From positions 35,910-99,909 of the forward strand of contig DAMANX010000018.1 of NCBI GenBank assembly GCA_032073245.1: a stretch of 64,000 nucleotides of DNA, written 5' to 3'. Source of the stretch: QVMG01 sp032073245. Lineage in GTDB: Bacteria; Bacteroidota; Bacteroidia; Bacteroidales; Tannerellaceae. Every line of letters starts with the position of its first letter. Position 1 is the first letter of the stretch. The position numbers were made by a program, and so were the translations under genes. Below the pieces are notes generated by a model that did no database searches, was not told where the DNA came from, and was given only the letters and a program-made list of their open reading frames with translations. Below, piece by piece: positions 8,645-18,244 of the stretch.

Positions 8645-9397
8645 TTATTTACTAATTAATTTTTTCAGGATTACCGTATTAAAAAGGTCATCTTTTCTGT
8701 GTTTGGAAAGAGGTAATTCTTTTCCATTTACAAATATTCGTCCGCCACTCACCAATTCTATATGCGCCACATTTACCAGAAATGCTTTATGAATCCGAAA
8801 GAAAGCTTCTTTCGGTAACATGTCTTCCAATGATGACATTGTTTGATGAATTACAAATGATTTATCTTTAAAATAGAGTTTCAGGTAATTCTGCATGATC
8901 TCAACATATAGAATTTCCTCCCATACTATTTTAATAAATGAATCTCCTTGTCTGATATACATATCCGAAGGTAATCCTGCTTCGTTTTTTTGCAAAGAGA
9001 TTCGTGACATAAATATCTCCATAGCCTTCTGAGCCGCCTGAAAAAAGCGCTGAAAACCAATAGGTTTCAAAAGATAATCGACCACATTTAACCTGAATCC
9101 ATCCATAGCATATTCTGAATAAGCAGTTGTCAGGATGGTTAAAGGTGCTTTTTCTAATGATTCCAGGAATTCTAATCCTGTCAGGTCGGGCATATTGATG
9201 TCCAGGAACATTAAATCAATCTCTTTTTGGCGAAGGATTTCCCCAGCTTCAATAGCAGAAGAACATGTATCAGCCAATTCAAGAAAATTTAATTTGCTAA
9301 TAAGAGCAACAACTCCCTGAATAGCAAAAGATTCATCATCTACGACTAAACATCGTAAAACAGATGTCTTATTGGAAGGTGGTGATTGAATCGACAT
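8645..9397 (-). CDS. LytTR-family response regulator
   Basis: 250 residues. The receiver domain (about 13-125) has the acidic pair VVDDE, the phospho-acceptor Asp in LMFLDINMPDLTGLEF, the switch Thr/Ser (LTTAYSEYAMDG) and the conserved Lys in DYLLKPI. The C-terminal LytTR DNA-binding domain (about 145-245) shows VEIMQNYLKLYF and FFRIHKAFLVNVAHI. It follows the sensor-kinase gene by 4 bp, so they are a co-transcribed two-component pair. Because the kinase is frameshifted here, the regulator may be uncoupled from its signal or may depend on another kinase. Confidence 0.92.
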   Translation of the reverse strand: MSIQSPPSNKTSVLRCLVVDDESFAIQGVVALISKLNFLELADTCSSAIEAGEILRQKEIDLMFLDINMPDLTGLEFLESLEKAPLTILTTAYSEYAMDGFRLNVVDYLLKPIGFQRFFQAAQKAMEIFMSRISLQKNEAGLPSDMYIRQGDSFIKIVWEEILYVEIMQNYLKLYFKDKSFVIHQTMSSLEDMLPKEAFFRIHKAFLVNVAHIELVSGGRIFVNGKELPLSKHRKDDLFNTVILKKLISK

Positions 9398-9401
9398 AAT
9401 T

Positions 9402-10417
9402 TCACAAATGAATTTTTAGTTTAGAAAGGTAAATCGAATCTGACTCTTCTATAGTCAATGAATAATACCGTCCATAAAGAATATCCAGACGAGCTTTTAT
9501 ATTTTCTAATCCGATACCACTACTTTTATCTTTTCGGATAGGCTTGTCTGATTTAGAGTTTTCAACTTCCAGATAAATAATACAATCTTTTTGTTCGAAA
9601 AAGATATTTATATATCCTTTATTGAAAGTGGAACGTGAAACATGTTTAAAGGCATTCTCTATAAAAGGAATAAATAACAATGGGGAATATCCATACCTCC
9701 ATTTTCTATTTTCCATAAGCAAGAGACATCCAATTTATCTTCCCAACGGAATTTCTCCACATCAATAAAATCTTTCAGATATTGGATTTCACGGTCTAAT
9801 TTTACAGTATCACTTTTGACACTGTACAACTGGTAACGTAATACATCGGAGTATTTCAATAATAATACAGAGGCTGATTCCGAATCGTTTTGCATTAAAA
9901 CATGCAGATAGTTCAATACATTAAACATGAAATGCGGATTAATTTGAGCATGCAAAATTTTTAATTGAAACTCCAGATTAGCATTCTGCAGTTGTGAATA
10001 TTCATAAAATAAAAGAATCACACAAAAAATAACGTTAGCAGCTGTTACCCCAGGAATACTATCTCCTATACTCTGTAATAACGGAAGATTTTCATCCAAA
10101 TAATAAGTTGAATCAAAGAGTCCTTTATATTCCAGAAAACAAAATACTTTATTCATTAAAATATATCCTACCGATAAGCACAGAGTCATGATAACAAACT
10201 TAAATATAAAAGGTATTGTTTTTCTGCTTCGTACCGTTTTCCTGAATAGGGTCTTACTAAAAGAAATTGAAATTAGAATAAATACTATTGCTAAACAAAG
10301 GGTACTGAACAGTCGTTCCACAAACGGCATTGTCTTTTCCTGCGTAAACAATGTGAGGATTGTTATTGCAATCCAATAAACTGCAATTATTATGTTCTTT
10401 TTTGAATACTCCTTCAT
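9402..10417 (-). pseudogene. LytS-like sensor histidine kinase with a one-base frameshift
   Basis: The upstream frame (10417 down to 9659) encodes four or so membrane helices and the His_kinase box QINPHFMFNVLNYLHVLMQ. The downstream frame (9722 to 9402) encodes the ATP-binding part (LLFIPFIENAFKHVS, GIGLENIKARLDILYG). They overlap around 9680-9690, where the minus strand reads ATTCCCCATTG. Adding one C gives IPPLLFIPFIENAFKHV, the normal family sequence, so one base has been lost from a C-run. The parts together would give a kinase of about 338 residues, a normal length. As written, the protein would end before the catalytic domain. It may be a true null allele or an assembly error. Confidence 0.85.
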
Positions 10418-10533
10418 AATGCAAAAATAAGAGATTAATTGAAAGAAAAAGAGGTATACCCATCGAAATCAATCTAAACATAATCAACTATCTTTTTCGA
10501 TTAGGATATACCCTCTTTTACAGAAACATTAAT

Positions 10534-11139
10534 CTAAAATCGATAACCTAAAGTCAGATAAGCATTTTGGTTTTTCACTTTCACTTTCACTTTATTTACA
10601 TCACTAATGTCTATCAACCCGAAATCATATCCTCCTTTTATAGCAACATGTTGATACTCTAATCCGATACCTGCACCCAGTCCAAAATCAAATCGATTTA
10701 ATCTATCATCCCCAAAAATATTCACCTTCTCATTCCCTTTCATCTTACCGCCGATTCCATATGAAATATATGGTCCTGCTTCGACAACAAATCTTGTCCT
10801 GGGTGCAATATCAAATTTATATGCTGCATGAACCGGTATTTGTAAATACATAGGATTATATTTTATATCCTTTCCTTTTTTCGGTTCAACTTTTGTTCCT
10901 TTTGTTTGAAAATCCAAACCAGTTACAATATATAAATGATCCGTAAACGCCAAATCTACTATTGCTCCAAATTGACACTTGAATACATACTTTGTGTCAT
11001 TGATATCTCCACTATAACTGGATAAATTAGCCCCACCTTTCACTCCGAACGTTACGAATTTGTCCTGTGCATTTATTGTACCTGCACAAACTATCATCAT
11101 AACCGCTGCAACCATTGTTGTTAAACTCATCCTTTTCAT
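10534..11139 (-). CDS. outer-membrane beta-barrel protein (PorT/OMP_b-brl_2-like)
   Basis: 201 residues. The signal peptide (about 1-24, ending INAQ) is followed by alternating amphipathic strands typical of small barrels: FVTFGVKGGANLSSYSG near the start, IPVHAAYKFDI, RFVVEAGPYISYGIGGKMKG, FDFGLGAGIGLEYQHVAIKG and a final strand AYLTLGYRF ending in aromatic-x-Phe, the usual insertion signal. The family is widespread in Bacteroidetes and mostly without a known ligand. It lies upstream of the LytTR pair on the same strand, with an imperfect hairpin between, so it is probably a separate unit. Confidence 0.85.
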   Translation of the reverse strand: MKRMSLTTMVAAVMMIVCAGTINAQDKFVTFGVKGGANLSSYSGDINDTKYVFKCQFGAIVDLAFTDHLYIVTGLDFQTKGTKVEPKKGKDIKYNPMYLQIPVHAAYKFDIAPRTRFVVEAGPYISYGIGGKMKGNEKVNIFGDDRLNRFDFGLGAGIGLEYQHVAIKGGYDFGLIDISDVNKVKVKVKNQNAYLTLGYRF

Positions 11140-11178
11140 AACCTTATTTTTTTAAATGTGATTAATTGTTTTCGAAAG

Positions 11179-11210
11179 CAAAGATGTTGTATCGTAATAA
11201 ACCGACCAAA
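11179..11210 (-). promoter_or_regulatory. promoter of the outer-membrane barrel gene
   Basis: On the minus strand, TTTG (11207-11210) and CATCTTTG (11179-11186) are 20 bp apart, close to the Bacteroidetes consensus with one deviation in the -7 box. The start codon is 39 nt downstream. Confidence 0.5.
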
Positions 11211-11294
11211 TTTGTTTGACAACTGGACTACTGGTTTTGATAAGAGGTAAACGTCTAAAGATTTTTATACCTTTGTGACCTTAATCGACCTTCG

Positions 11295-12206
11295 ATGACC
11301 AATTTTGTTCTGATAATTTGTTGCATAGCAGCAGGCATGATTATGTCGAGACTGCGTATCCTACCCAATGATGCTTATAAAAGCGTTAATGCATGGTTGT
11401 TATATGTAGCTTTACCGGCTTTAGCGCTACGATTTGTACCTGAGATAGAATGGAATCAGCAATTGATATTACCCGGAATATCTCCGATAATAGTATGGAT
11501 AGGTAGCTGGCTAATGGTAACCTTATATGCACGAAAATATAATGTAAATAAAACAACTAAAACAGCACTGATCATTACATGTGGATTGGGGAATACATCC
11601 TTTTTAGGTTTCCCGCTTATATCGGCATATTATGGAGAGGATCAGATTTATAATGCTATAGTATTCGACCAGGTTACTTTCCTTTTATTTGCAACTGCAG
11701 CTGTGATTGTTGTTTTGCGGGCTGCTGGTGAAAAAGATGAGAAAACGGACGTGAAGTATATTATACAAAAAGTGCTACGTTTCCCCCCTTTTATTGCTTG
11801 CGTTATTGCTCTTGTTTTTTCGGGATGGGTTGACTTTTCGCCAGCTTTTCCTTTACTAGATAAGTTTGTGGCAACACTTTCACCATTAGCATTATTTTCA
11901 ATCGGACTCCAACTAAAAATAGGTGACTGGAAAAAAGAAAAAGCACATTTGTCATTTGGATTATTCTATAAATTACTTGTAGCACCATTACTGGTTTTCA
12001 TTTTTGTATGGACAATAAATGGAACGGGAAATATGGCACGTATTACTGTCTTTGAGGCTTCTATGCCTTCTCATATTACTGCCAGCTTATTAGCGTCCCA
12101 ATATAATATGAATCCTAAACTTTGTTCACTTATGGTAGGTTTCGGATTGATCGGTGGATTTGTAACAACTTTCATCTGGTGGTGGCTGGGAGATGTCTTT
12201 TTTTGA
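11295..12206 (+). CDS. AEC family (auxin efflux carrier-like) transporter
   Basis: 303 residues with about ten hydrophobic helices in two halves, an inner-membrane secondary transporter. Family signs are the N-terminal FVLIICCIAAGMIMSRLRIL, the break in helix 4 (TCGLGNTSFLGFPLISAYYG) and the C-terminal ASMPSHITASLLASQYNMN. Characterised bacterial members move malate, malonate or other small organic acids; the substrate here is unknown. A TACCTTTG -7 box at 11268-11275 sits 19 nt before the ATG. Apparently monocistronic. Confidence 0.88.
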   Translation: MTNFVLIICCIAAGMIMSRLRILPNDAYKSVNAWLLYVALPALALRFVPEIEWNQQLILPGISPIIVWIGSWLMVTLYARKYNVNKTTKTALIITCGLGNTSFLGFPLISAYYGEDQIYNAIVFDQVTFLLFATAAVIVVLRAAGEKDEKTDVKYIIQKVLRFPPFIACVIALVFSGWVDFSPAFPLLDKFVATLSPLALFSIGLQLKIGDWKKEKAHLSFGLFYKLLVAPLLVFIFVWTINGTGNMARITVFEASMPSHITASLLASQYNMNPKLCSLMVGFGLIGGFVTTFIWWWLGDVFF

Positions 12207-12342
12207 AGTCATTCAACCGAAACAGTTGTTATTCATGATAGCCCTTAGCTTTATCAAAGAGCTCCTGGGATTTTGATACGCCCTCATCATTATTTTTCGT
12301 ACATTTACCGCCTGAAAAACTTATTACTAAAAATACCCATAT

Positions 12343-15300
12343 ATGAAAAAAACTTTTCTCACCTTGATGCTTGTAGCAGGCATCCTTGGATTGCCTATTG
12401 TAAAAGCACAATTACAGGAAGAAAACCGTAAAGTATTGTTTTCATTAGAAGCCGATGAAAAAGCTTATCAAATAGACCCGGAAAAATCTTTTGAGCAGAT
12501 TGTTTCCTTTGAAAAGAAGAATTACCCTGTTCGTCGCTTCCTCCGTGTGGTAGGTGGAACTAAAATGCCGGAAAAATTCAAAGCACGCGGAGAAACACTT
12601 TTCCGTGAAGCCGAATATCTGATTGATGATCATCTGGATTCGCTGGTCACTTTCAAAGATAAATATGCACTTTATTTCGTATCTAATAATGACCCTTACG
12701 AACATCATGCTTATAATCGTATTTCCATTCCGGTTGTGAAGCCGGGAAAATTGACGGTTGAAATTCCTGTGAAACGGGAAAAGCTGGTAATTAACAAAGA
12801 TGGAGACTTTGGTATGGAATTGCAGCTTTATTATAAAAAAGAAGGAAGACACGCTGATGAGGTATATGACTCTCCAGATTCGATTCTTTATATGCCTATC
12901 TCTCCCGGTAGTGGTAATTTCAAAGTGATAAAGAAAGACTTTGAATTGCCTGATAATATTGCCTCTATCCTATTGAGAGTGGGTGGAATTAATTTTAGTG
13001 GTAAAGTATGGCTGGAAGCTCCCCGTTTCGTTCAGGCAGGACAGGAAATATGGAAATCCCCTTTTATTTTCAATGAACAACGTGATAGTAATTATAATTA
13101 CTGGGTGGGAATCAACATGGTTTCCCGAAGTGAACCAAGTTGGAAGTTAGAATTCAATGAAAAAACTATTTTCGAAGGAAATATCTTTGATCGGGCTTCA
13201 GATATTGCTGATTTCTATATTCCTCTTCCGGTAGTTCTGGAAGGAGAAGGAACATTAAAGTTGACATTAAAAAAGGAGCCACATCTGGCCGCCTTTCCAT
13301 ACGAACTTCGTTCTCTACAGTTAATAGAAGAGAGTGCACGTGATTTTGAGATCATTTCCGTTCCTCGTTACCCTTCTTCTTCCGACAAAAGTGGTATCCT
13401 TATTGAGACTAATAAACCCAATATAACTCTTACCGTTAAAGCAGAAAGAGGCATACGTCTTTTAACAGATAATTTCACATTTGAAAAAACAGGATTGCAT
13501 GTAATACCTTTTGAAGGTAGAATGCCAGAAAATAATGCTACAATTGAGATATCCGACGGAAAAGAGACACGAACAGCAAATTTCCAGGTTATAATAAAAG
13601 ATCAGGACAATGTTTTCCTTTCTTCCGGTGATGAAGTACATATTGATAATGAATATATACCTTATGACTATTTCTTTAAATGGTATATTCGCGAACGTAT
13701 TGGTAACTGGTATCAGTTCCGCCCTTCTTATCAATGGAGTGGGGTAAGAATTACAAATGAGGATTTTGTCAAACATTATACCGGCTTATTAAATCAATTG
13801 AATATTCCATACGCATGGCAGGTAGAAGGCCGGACATTAGCTGCTACCCGTATCAATCCATCACTGGAAAGTCTTAATACTCCCCTATTCCATGGTAAAC
13901 AGGCTCATGAGAATGATGGTGGTTACTATTACTGGCAACATTTCCATTACAACGGATTACACTCAGACATGGCTGCTCGTACCCGTCCTTACGGAGGTAT
14001 TTTCGCTAAACATCGTCCTATTTATACCGATCATGAAATCTTTATTCATTATGATCCTTATGGCGTAAAAGATATGGCAGATGGAGCCAACAAATTTGTT
14101 GCAAACCTCAGCTATTCACGAGGAGAAAGCACCCGTCACACTGGCCCTTCTACTGCATTCCGTTATCTCTATCAGGCCGGTTATGACTGGTTGGGAGCAG
14201 AACAGATGTATGGCCCAGAAGATATAGTGATGTCTGCCCTTCGTGGAGCTTCCCGTGCATATCGCAAAAAAGATTTTGGTTCATTACATGCAGTGCAATG
14301 GGGTTCATTCCCGTTCACAGATCCAAAACATGCTCTCCGCTTTTACAATTCATTGGCTGTTGCCTATATGCATGGTTCTTCTCATATCAATACGGAAGAA
14401 GGTTTATGGACTGATGAATATGCAAATGATCGTTTTACTGAAGCCGGTAAGCGTCATACCTATGCACAACACCAGATTCTGGATTTTATAGAAACACATA
14501 GCCGAACAGGTGAGCTTCATACAAATATTGCTGTTATTCATGGACGTAATGATTCATGGAAATCTTTCGGACGCCAGTATTCATGGTCACAGAAAGACGA
14601 GAAATTTCGTTTTGGCCCGGCAATGGAGAGTTTTGACCTGTTGAAAGTATTCTATCCGGAAAATATTGTTGACGGATGTGGCCCTGAAGGATGGTTTACC
14701 TCTACTCCATATGGACCGGTCGATATTTTGCCCATTGAAGCGGATAATGATATTATGCAACAATACAAACTCTTGATCTTCCTAGGATGGAATACATTCA
14801 ATAATGCCGACTTTATTCGTTTGAAAAAATTTGTAGAAAAAGGCGGAACACTTTTACTTACGGCTGCTCATCTCAACAGCAATCTACAACCGAATACTCC
14901 TATTATTTTCCCGGAAGATGATACTGTTATCAAAACAATGTTAGGGTTGGACTATAAATCATATACGGAGAAAAAAGAAATTTCCCTCGGTAAAGGAAAA
15001 ATCATCTATTTCCCTCAAAGTACTTATCCGATCGAACAAGAAATTCGAAGCGCTTATACAGAAAGTATGCAGTCTCTTGCTAGCGAAACAATAGCAAATG
15101 AACCTGAAAAAGGCTGGATCAAGGCATCCCCATATATCGATTTTACAGCATGGGATCAGCAGTTGCTGGGAGGAAAAGAACTTCGAACTATTTTTGTATT
15201 AAATGTTGACTGGAACAGCGATCACGATAATCGCCCGGCTACTTTCATGTTTAATGGATATGAATTCCCTCTGACTATCGAACGATATACTATGGGAACC

Positions 15301-15498
15301 ATTCGTGTTGCCGAAGGTCTAGCTGCCATGCCAAAAGCAAATACTTCCGATATTAATGGTATCTATGATAAAGGAGATAGATGGGAGATACATTATCAAA
15401 CATTTGGGCCGGATGAGATATTTGTATACCACGGATTAAGCGGAAGACAGGAACGAATACAAGTAACTGAATCAGGTGTTGTGTCAATTCGGAAGTAG
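12343..15498 (+). CDS. large secreted protein, probable glycoside hydrolase of unplaced family
   Basis: 1051 residues. The signal peptide is about 1-22 (ending VKAQ). Residues 120-330 are beta-rich and look like carbohydrate-binding or jelly-roll domains. The central part (about 440-730) is rich in Trp, Tyr and His (YYYWQHFHYNGLHSDMAART, GYDWLGAEQMYGPEDIVMSA, SSHINTEEGLWTDEY), resembling a TIM-barrel glycosidase with candidate acids in GAEQMYGPED and NTEEGLW. Residues 790-900 (LLIFLGWNTFNNADFIRLKK, then GGTLLLTAAHL) resemble the glutaminase-like trimerisation domain of GH42-type enzymes. The C-terminus is beta-rich. No SusC/SusD pair is nearby, so it is not in a standard polysaccharide locus. 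The function is inferred from architecture only. Confidence 0.6.
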   Translation: MKKTFLTLMLVAGILGLPIVKAQLQEENRKVLFSLEADEKAYQIDPEKSFEQIVSFEKKNYPVRRFLRVVGGTKMPEKFKARGETLFREAEYLIDDHLDSLVTFKDKYALYFVSNNDPYEHHAYNRISIPVVKPGKLTVEIPVKREKLVINKDGDFGMELQLYYKKEGRHADEVYDSPDSILYMPISPGSGNFKVIKKDFELPDNIASILLRVGGINFSGKVWLEAPRFVQAGQEIWKSPFIFNEQRDSNYNYWVGINMVSRSEPSWKLEFNEKTIFEGNIFDRASDIADFYIPLPVVLEGEGTLKLTLKKEPHLAAFPYELRSLQLIEESARDFEIISVPRYPSSSDKSGILIETNKPNITLTVKAERGIRLLTDNFTFEKTGLHVIPFEGRMPENNATIEISDGKETRTANFQVIIKDQDNVFLSSGDEVHIDNEYIPYDYFFKWYIRERIGNWYQFRPSYQWSGVRITNEDFVKHYTGLLNQLNIPYAWQVEGRTLAATRINPSLESLNTPLFHGKQAHENDGGYYYWQHFHYNGLHSDMAARTRPYGGIFAKHRPIYTDHEIFIHYDPYGVKDMADGANKFVANLSYSRGESTRHTGPSTAFRYLYQAGYDWLGAEQMYGPEDIVMSALRGASRAYRKKDFGSLHAVQWGSFPFTDPKHALRFYNSLAVAYMHGSSHINTEEGLWTDEYANDRFTEAGKRHTYAQHQILDFIETHSRTGELHTNIAVIHGRNDSWKSFGRQYSWSQKDEKFRFGPAMESFDLLKVFYPENIVDGCGPEGWFTSTPYGPVDILPIEADNDIMQQYKLLIFLGWNTFNNADFIRLKKFVEKGGTLLLTAAHLNSNLQPNTPIIFPEDDTVIKTMLGLDYKSYTEKKEISLGKGKIIYFPQSTYPIEQEIRSAYTESMQSLASETIANEPEKGWIKASPYIDFTAWDQQLLGGKELRTIFVLNVDWNSDHDNRPATFMFNGYEFPLTIERYTMGTIRVAEGLAAMPKANTSDINGIYDKGDRWEIHYQTFGPDEIFVYHGLSGRQERIQVTESGVVSIRK

Positions 15499-15540
15499 GG
15501 TTTATTGAAAAATAGTTGAAGGTGATAGCGACGGTTCTTT

Positions 15541-15726
15541 GCCCCTTCAGGGGCAACCAACATCAGCCCCGGATTTTAATCCGGGGTCATGAACCACTAC
15601 GAAAAATGAGTCCCCCGGGGACGATCTATAAGACTGATATTTATAATCATAGATCGTCTCCTCTTAAAAACGATCTGAATACCCCGGGTTTCAACCCGGG
15701 GCTGATGTAAAACGTCCCATTGGGAC
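15541..15726. repeat. inverted pair of two-hairpin elements (REP-like)
   Basis: Left copy 15541-15586: hairpin GCCCC-TTCA-GGGGC, a 12-nt linker ending ACATCAG, then hairpin CCCCGGATT/AATCCGGGG. Right copy 15682-15726 is the reverse: CCCCGGGTT/AACCCGGGG, a 12-nt linker and GTCCC/GGGAC. The stems differ by compensating changes. Between them lie a palindrome (GTCCCCCGGGGAC, 15610-15622) and a 9-bp inverted repeat with arms ACGATCTAT and ATAGATCGT. The pair sits between convergent genes and may also act as their terminator. Confidence 0.75.
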
Positions 15727-15771
15727 TTAGAAAATCTTCAGATCTAACATTATTCTAATTAGTCGTACATC

Positions 15772-17832
15772 TTATTTTTCTATCCGTATGCGAGCATCCA
15801 CTGCAAATAGCCCACGATCAGTTGAGATTAATGGGTTGATATCCATTTCCTTGATTTCTTTGGCAAAGCGAAGCATAGTAGACAAGCGCACAATAATATC
15901 TGCATATTGCTGTTCATCAATACCTTTTTGCCCTCGTGTACCCTTGATTATAGCATAACCACGCAAAGAACGGATCATAGAATAAGTTTCATCATAAGAA
16001 AGAGGAGCCAAACCATAGGAAACATCTTTCAATACTTCCACGAAAATACCTCCTAAACCACATAGCACCACATGCCCGAAACGTTCCTCGTATTTTGCTC
16101 CCAGGAACAATTCCTGCCCTTTTAACATAGGTTGTACCAAAATACCTGTTACATCGGGTAGCTTCATCATACGATCTATTTCCAATAAGAGGTGGTCTTC
16201 AGTGCGTATATTCAAAGCAACTCCACCTATATCACTCTTGTGAACAGGCCCTACAACTTTTGCGACTACCGGATACCCCACTCTCTTTGCAAATGCCAGC
16301 AGTTCTTCTCTGTCTGAAGACGTAATTTCTTCGGCTAAAGGTATGTTAGCCGCTTTTAATAATACCCGTACATTTTCAGGGCTTAAATAACCACTATCTG
16401 GTAAACCGTCAATAATACGGCGTACTTCCGGAACATCAATTCCATAAAGCTGAATATCAGTATTTGCCGGTTTAGGTGTATTAATAATGCGAGAAAGGGC
16501 AGTACCCAAGGTTACTTCGTCTGAAAAATTGACATGTCCTTTTTTCACAAATGCTTTTGTTTCCGGCCCTGCCGTTACAATTGAAGGCAAAATGGGGAAA
16601 ATAGGCTTCTTACATTCTTCAATCTTCTTATGAAGAACTTCATAAGCATCATACACTTTAACAAGACCCGGATTACCAAAGATAACCATCATCATATCTG
16701 TTTCCGTAAATTTGTGTTCACAGAAATCTATTGCTTTAGCCAGATGCTCGGGAGTTCCGGTACCAACGATATCGATCGGATTACCTACTGCAGCTCCGGG
16801 ATACAATTGAGATTTCAATTCCGCAGCTAATTCACCTTCTAAAGGAGGCACATTCAAACGTCCTTTTGACAAGGCATCTGCCAACATCACTGCAGGGCCA
16901 CCTGCATGAGTAATAATTGCACAATTCTTACCTTTCACTTCTTTCAAAGTAAAGATACTGGCTACTGTTGTTAATTCTTCCCGGCTAAAACAACGCACAA
17001 TCCCTGCTTTACGGAATAATGCTTCAACTGCAGAATCCGAACTCGCAATTGCACCGGTATGAGAAGACGCAGCCCGTTGGCCGGAATCAGTACTACCTGA
17101 TTTGATCGCAGCAATCTTACATCCTTTTTTTATGAGCGAAGAAGCATGATACAATAATTTATCCGGCTGTTTAATCTGTTCAATATAGAGCATCTTGATC
17201 TTTGAATCAAGAACAGGATCAAATGTTTTATCCATGTACTCGAGGACATCCTCCACTCCTATCTGTTTTGAATTACCAACTGTCCATACCGAGGCAAAAC
17301 GCAACCCTTTTGTCAAGGCCGATTCCATAATGAACAGGGCTGTTCCACCTGAACTGGATATAAAATCTACTCCTTCCGGATGAAATTCGGGTACAGGACG
17401 CGTAAAAACGCCATGATAATTCATATTCATCACCCCGATACAATTCGGCCCGATCAGGGAAGCACCCGCTTTATTTACAATATCCAGCATCTGGTCTTCC
17501 AGTATCCCTCCTTCTTTTGTTTCTTCTCCAAAACCAGCAGATACAACAATAAATGATTTGACATTCTTTTTATTAGCCAGTACATCTATTACCTCCGGAC
17601 ATGAATGAGCAGGAATAGCAATAATTGCTAAATCAGCTTCTGGAACATCATTTACTGAAGGGTAAGATTTTATTCCCTGCACATCTGTTTCTTTGGCGTT
17701 TACAGCGTATATAATTCCTGCATACTTTCCATCGAGCAAGTTCCGCATCAAGCGTCCACCTGGTTTATGCACATTATTAGAAGCACCGACAACAATGATG
17801 CTTTGCGGGTTTATTAATCCTTGGTTAATCAT
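15772..17832 (-). CDS. ADP-forming acetate--CoA ligase (fused alpha/beta)
   Basis: Converts acyl-CoA, ADP and phosphate to the acid, CoA and ATP (acetate formation with ATP gain), in the cytosol. The 686 residues hold an N-terminal CoA-binding domain (about 8-130, SIIVVGASNNVHKPGGRLMR), two succinyl-CoA-ligase-like domains (about 145-450) with the phospho-His region SSHTGAIASSDSAVEALF, and a C-terminal ATP-grasp domain (about 470-685; YPVVAKVVGPVHKSDIGGV, LFLGAKYEERFGHVVLCG). The fused domain order is the common bacterial one. A -7 box (TATATTTG on the minus strand, 17867-17874) is 34 nt upstream. Acyl specificity could extend to propionate or branched acids. Confidence 0.9.
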   Translation of the reverse strand: MINQGLINPQSIIVVGASNNVHKPGGRLMRNLLDGKYAGIIYAVNAKETDVQGIKSYPSVNDVPEADLAIIAIPAHSCPEVIDVLANKKNVKSFIVVSAGFGEETKEGGILEDQMLDIVNKAGASLIGPNCIGVMNMNYHGVFTRPVPEFHPEGVDFISSSGGTALFIMESALTKGLRFASVWTVGNSKQIGVEDVLEYMDKTFDPVLDSKIKMLYIEQIKQPDKLLYHASSLIKKGCKIAAIKSGSTDSGQRAASSHTGAIASSDSAVEALFRKAGIVRCFSREELTTVASIFTLKEVKGKNCAIITHAGGPAVMLADALSKGRLNVPPLEGELAAELKSQLYPGAAVGNPIDIVGTGTPEHLAKAIDFCEHKFTETDMMMVIFGNPGLVKVYDAYEVLHKKIEECKKPIFPILPSIVTAGPETKAFVKKGHVNFSDEVTLGTALSRIINTPKPANTDIQLYGIDVPEVRRIIDGLPDSGYLSPENVRVLLKAANIPLAEEITSSDREELLAFAKRVGYPVVAKVVGPVHKSDIGGVALNIRTEDHLLLEIDRMMKLPDVTGILVQPMLKGQELFLGAKYEERFGHVVLCGLGGIFVEVLKDVSYGLAPLSYDETYSMIRSLRGYAIIKGTRGQKGIDEQQYADIIVRLSTMLRFAKEIKEMDINPLISTDRGLFAVDARIRIEK

Positions 17833-18244
17833 AGCATTATGTTTGTTTAGATATATACTTTGGGAACAAATATAACATAATTCTCTTTCCTTCAGCGTGT
17901 TTTAGCGGTTTTTGTTTACATTTTGTTCATTCACGTCTTACTTCTTGACTTATCAGTTCTCAAGTGAAAGAATGCTCCCTGAATAAATATCATTTCATAA
18001 TTATTTCTATCTTTTTACTAACATTCTTCAAATGGTAATAGTTTTCCTTCCAGAAGAATATTGCTTTTATCTTTAAAGGCTATATAGAACTGTATAGTAG
18101 TAATAATTACAAAAAGATAGCAATGGAATGAATTAGCTACAAATACGATATGTTAAAAAGTATTTCTATTGCTGAAACGGAAAAATATCATGTATACAAT
18201 GTGATTGTTTTCGCTGTAATATAACAATATGATATTTTCCGGGA
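17833..18244. other. intergenic region upstream of acetate--CoA ligase
   Basis: 412 bp, AT-rich. It contains the acetate--CoA ligase -7 box (17867-17874) and an imperfect inverted repeat (18179-18191 with 18229-18240, GGAAAATATCAT type) just past the DUF721 stop that may serve as its terminator. No convincing gene or RNA was seen in the remaining roughly 280 bp. Confidence 0.5.

Noticed and set aside
9680..9690. Phase-variable homopolymer in the sensor kinase
   Set aside because: The run has only four C; slippage-driven phase variation normally needs longer tracts, so simple mutation or sequencing error is more likely.
12229..12411. Minus-strand frame ending in a protein-like stretch (NNDEGVSKSQELFDKAKGYH)
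   Set aside because: The composition is suggestive of a gene relic, but its start lies inside the signal peptide of the 1051-residue protein on the other strand and there is no upstream part to support it.
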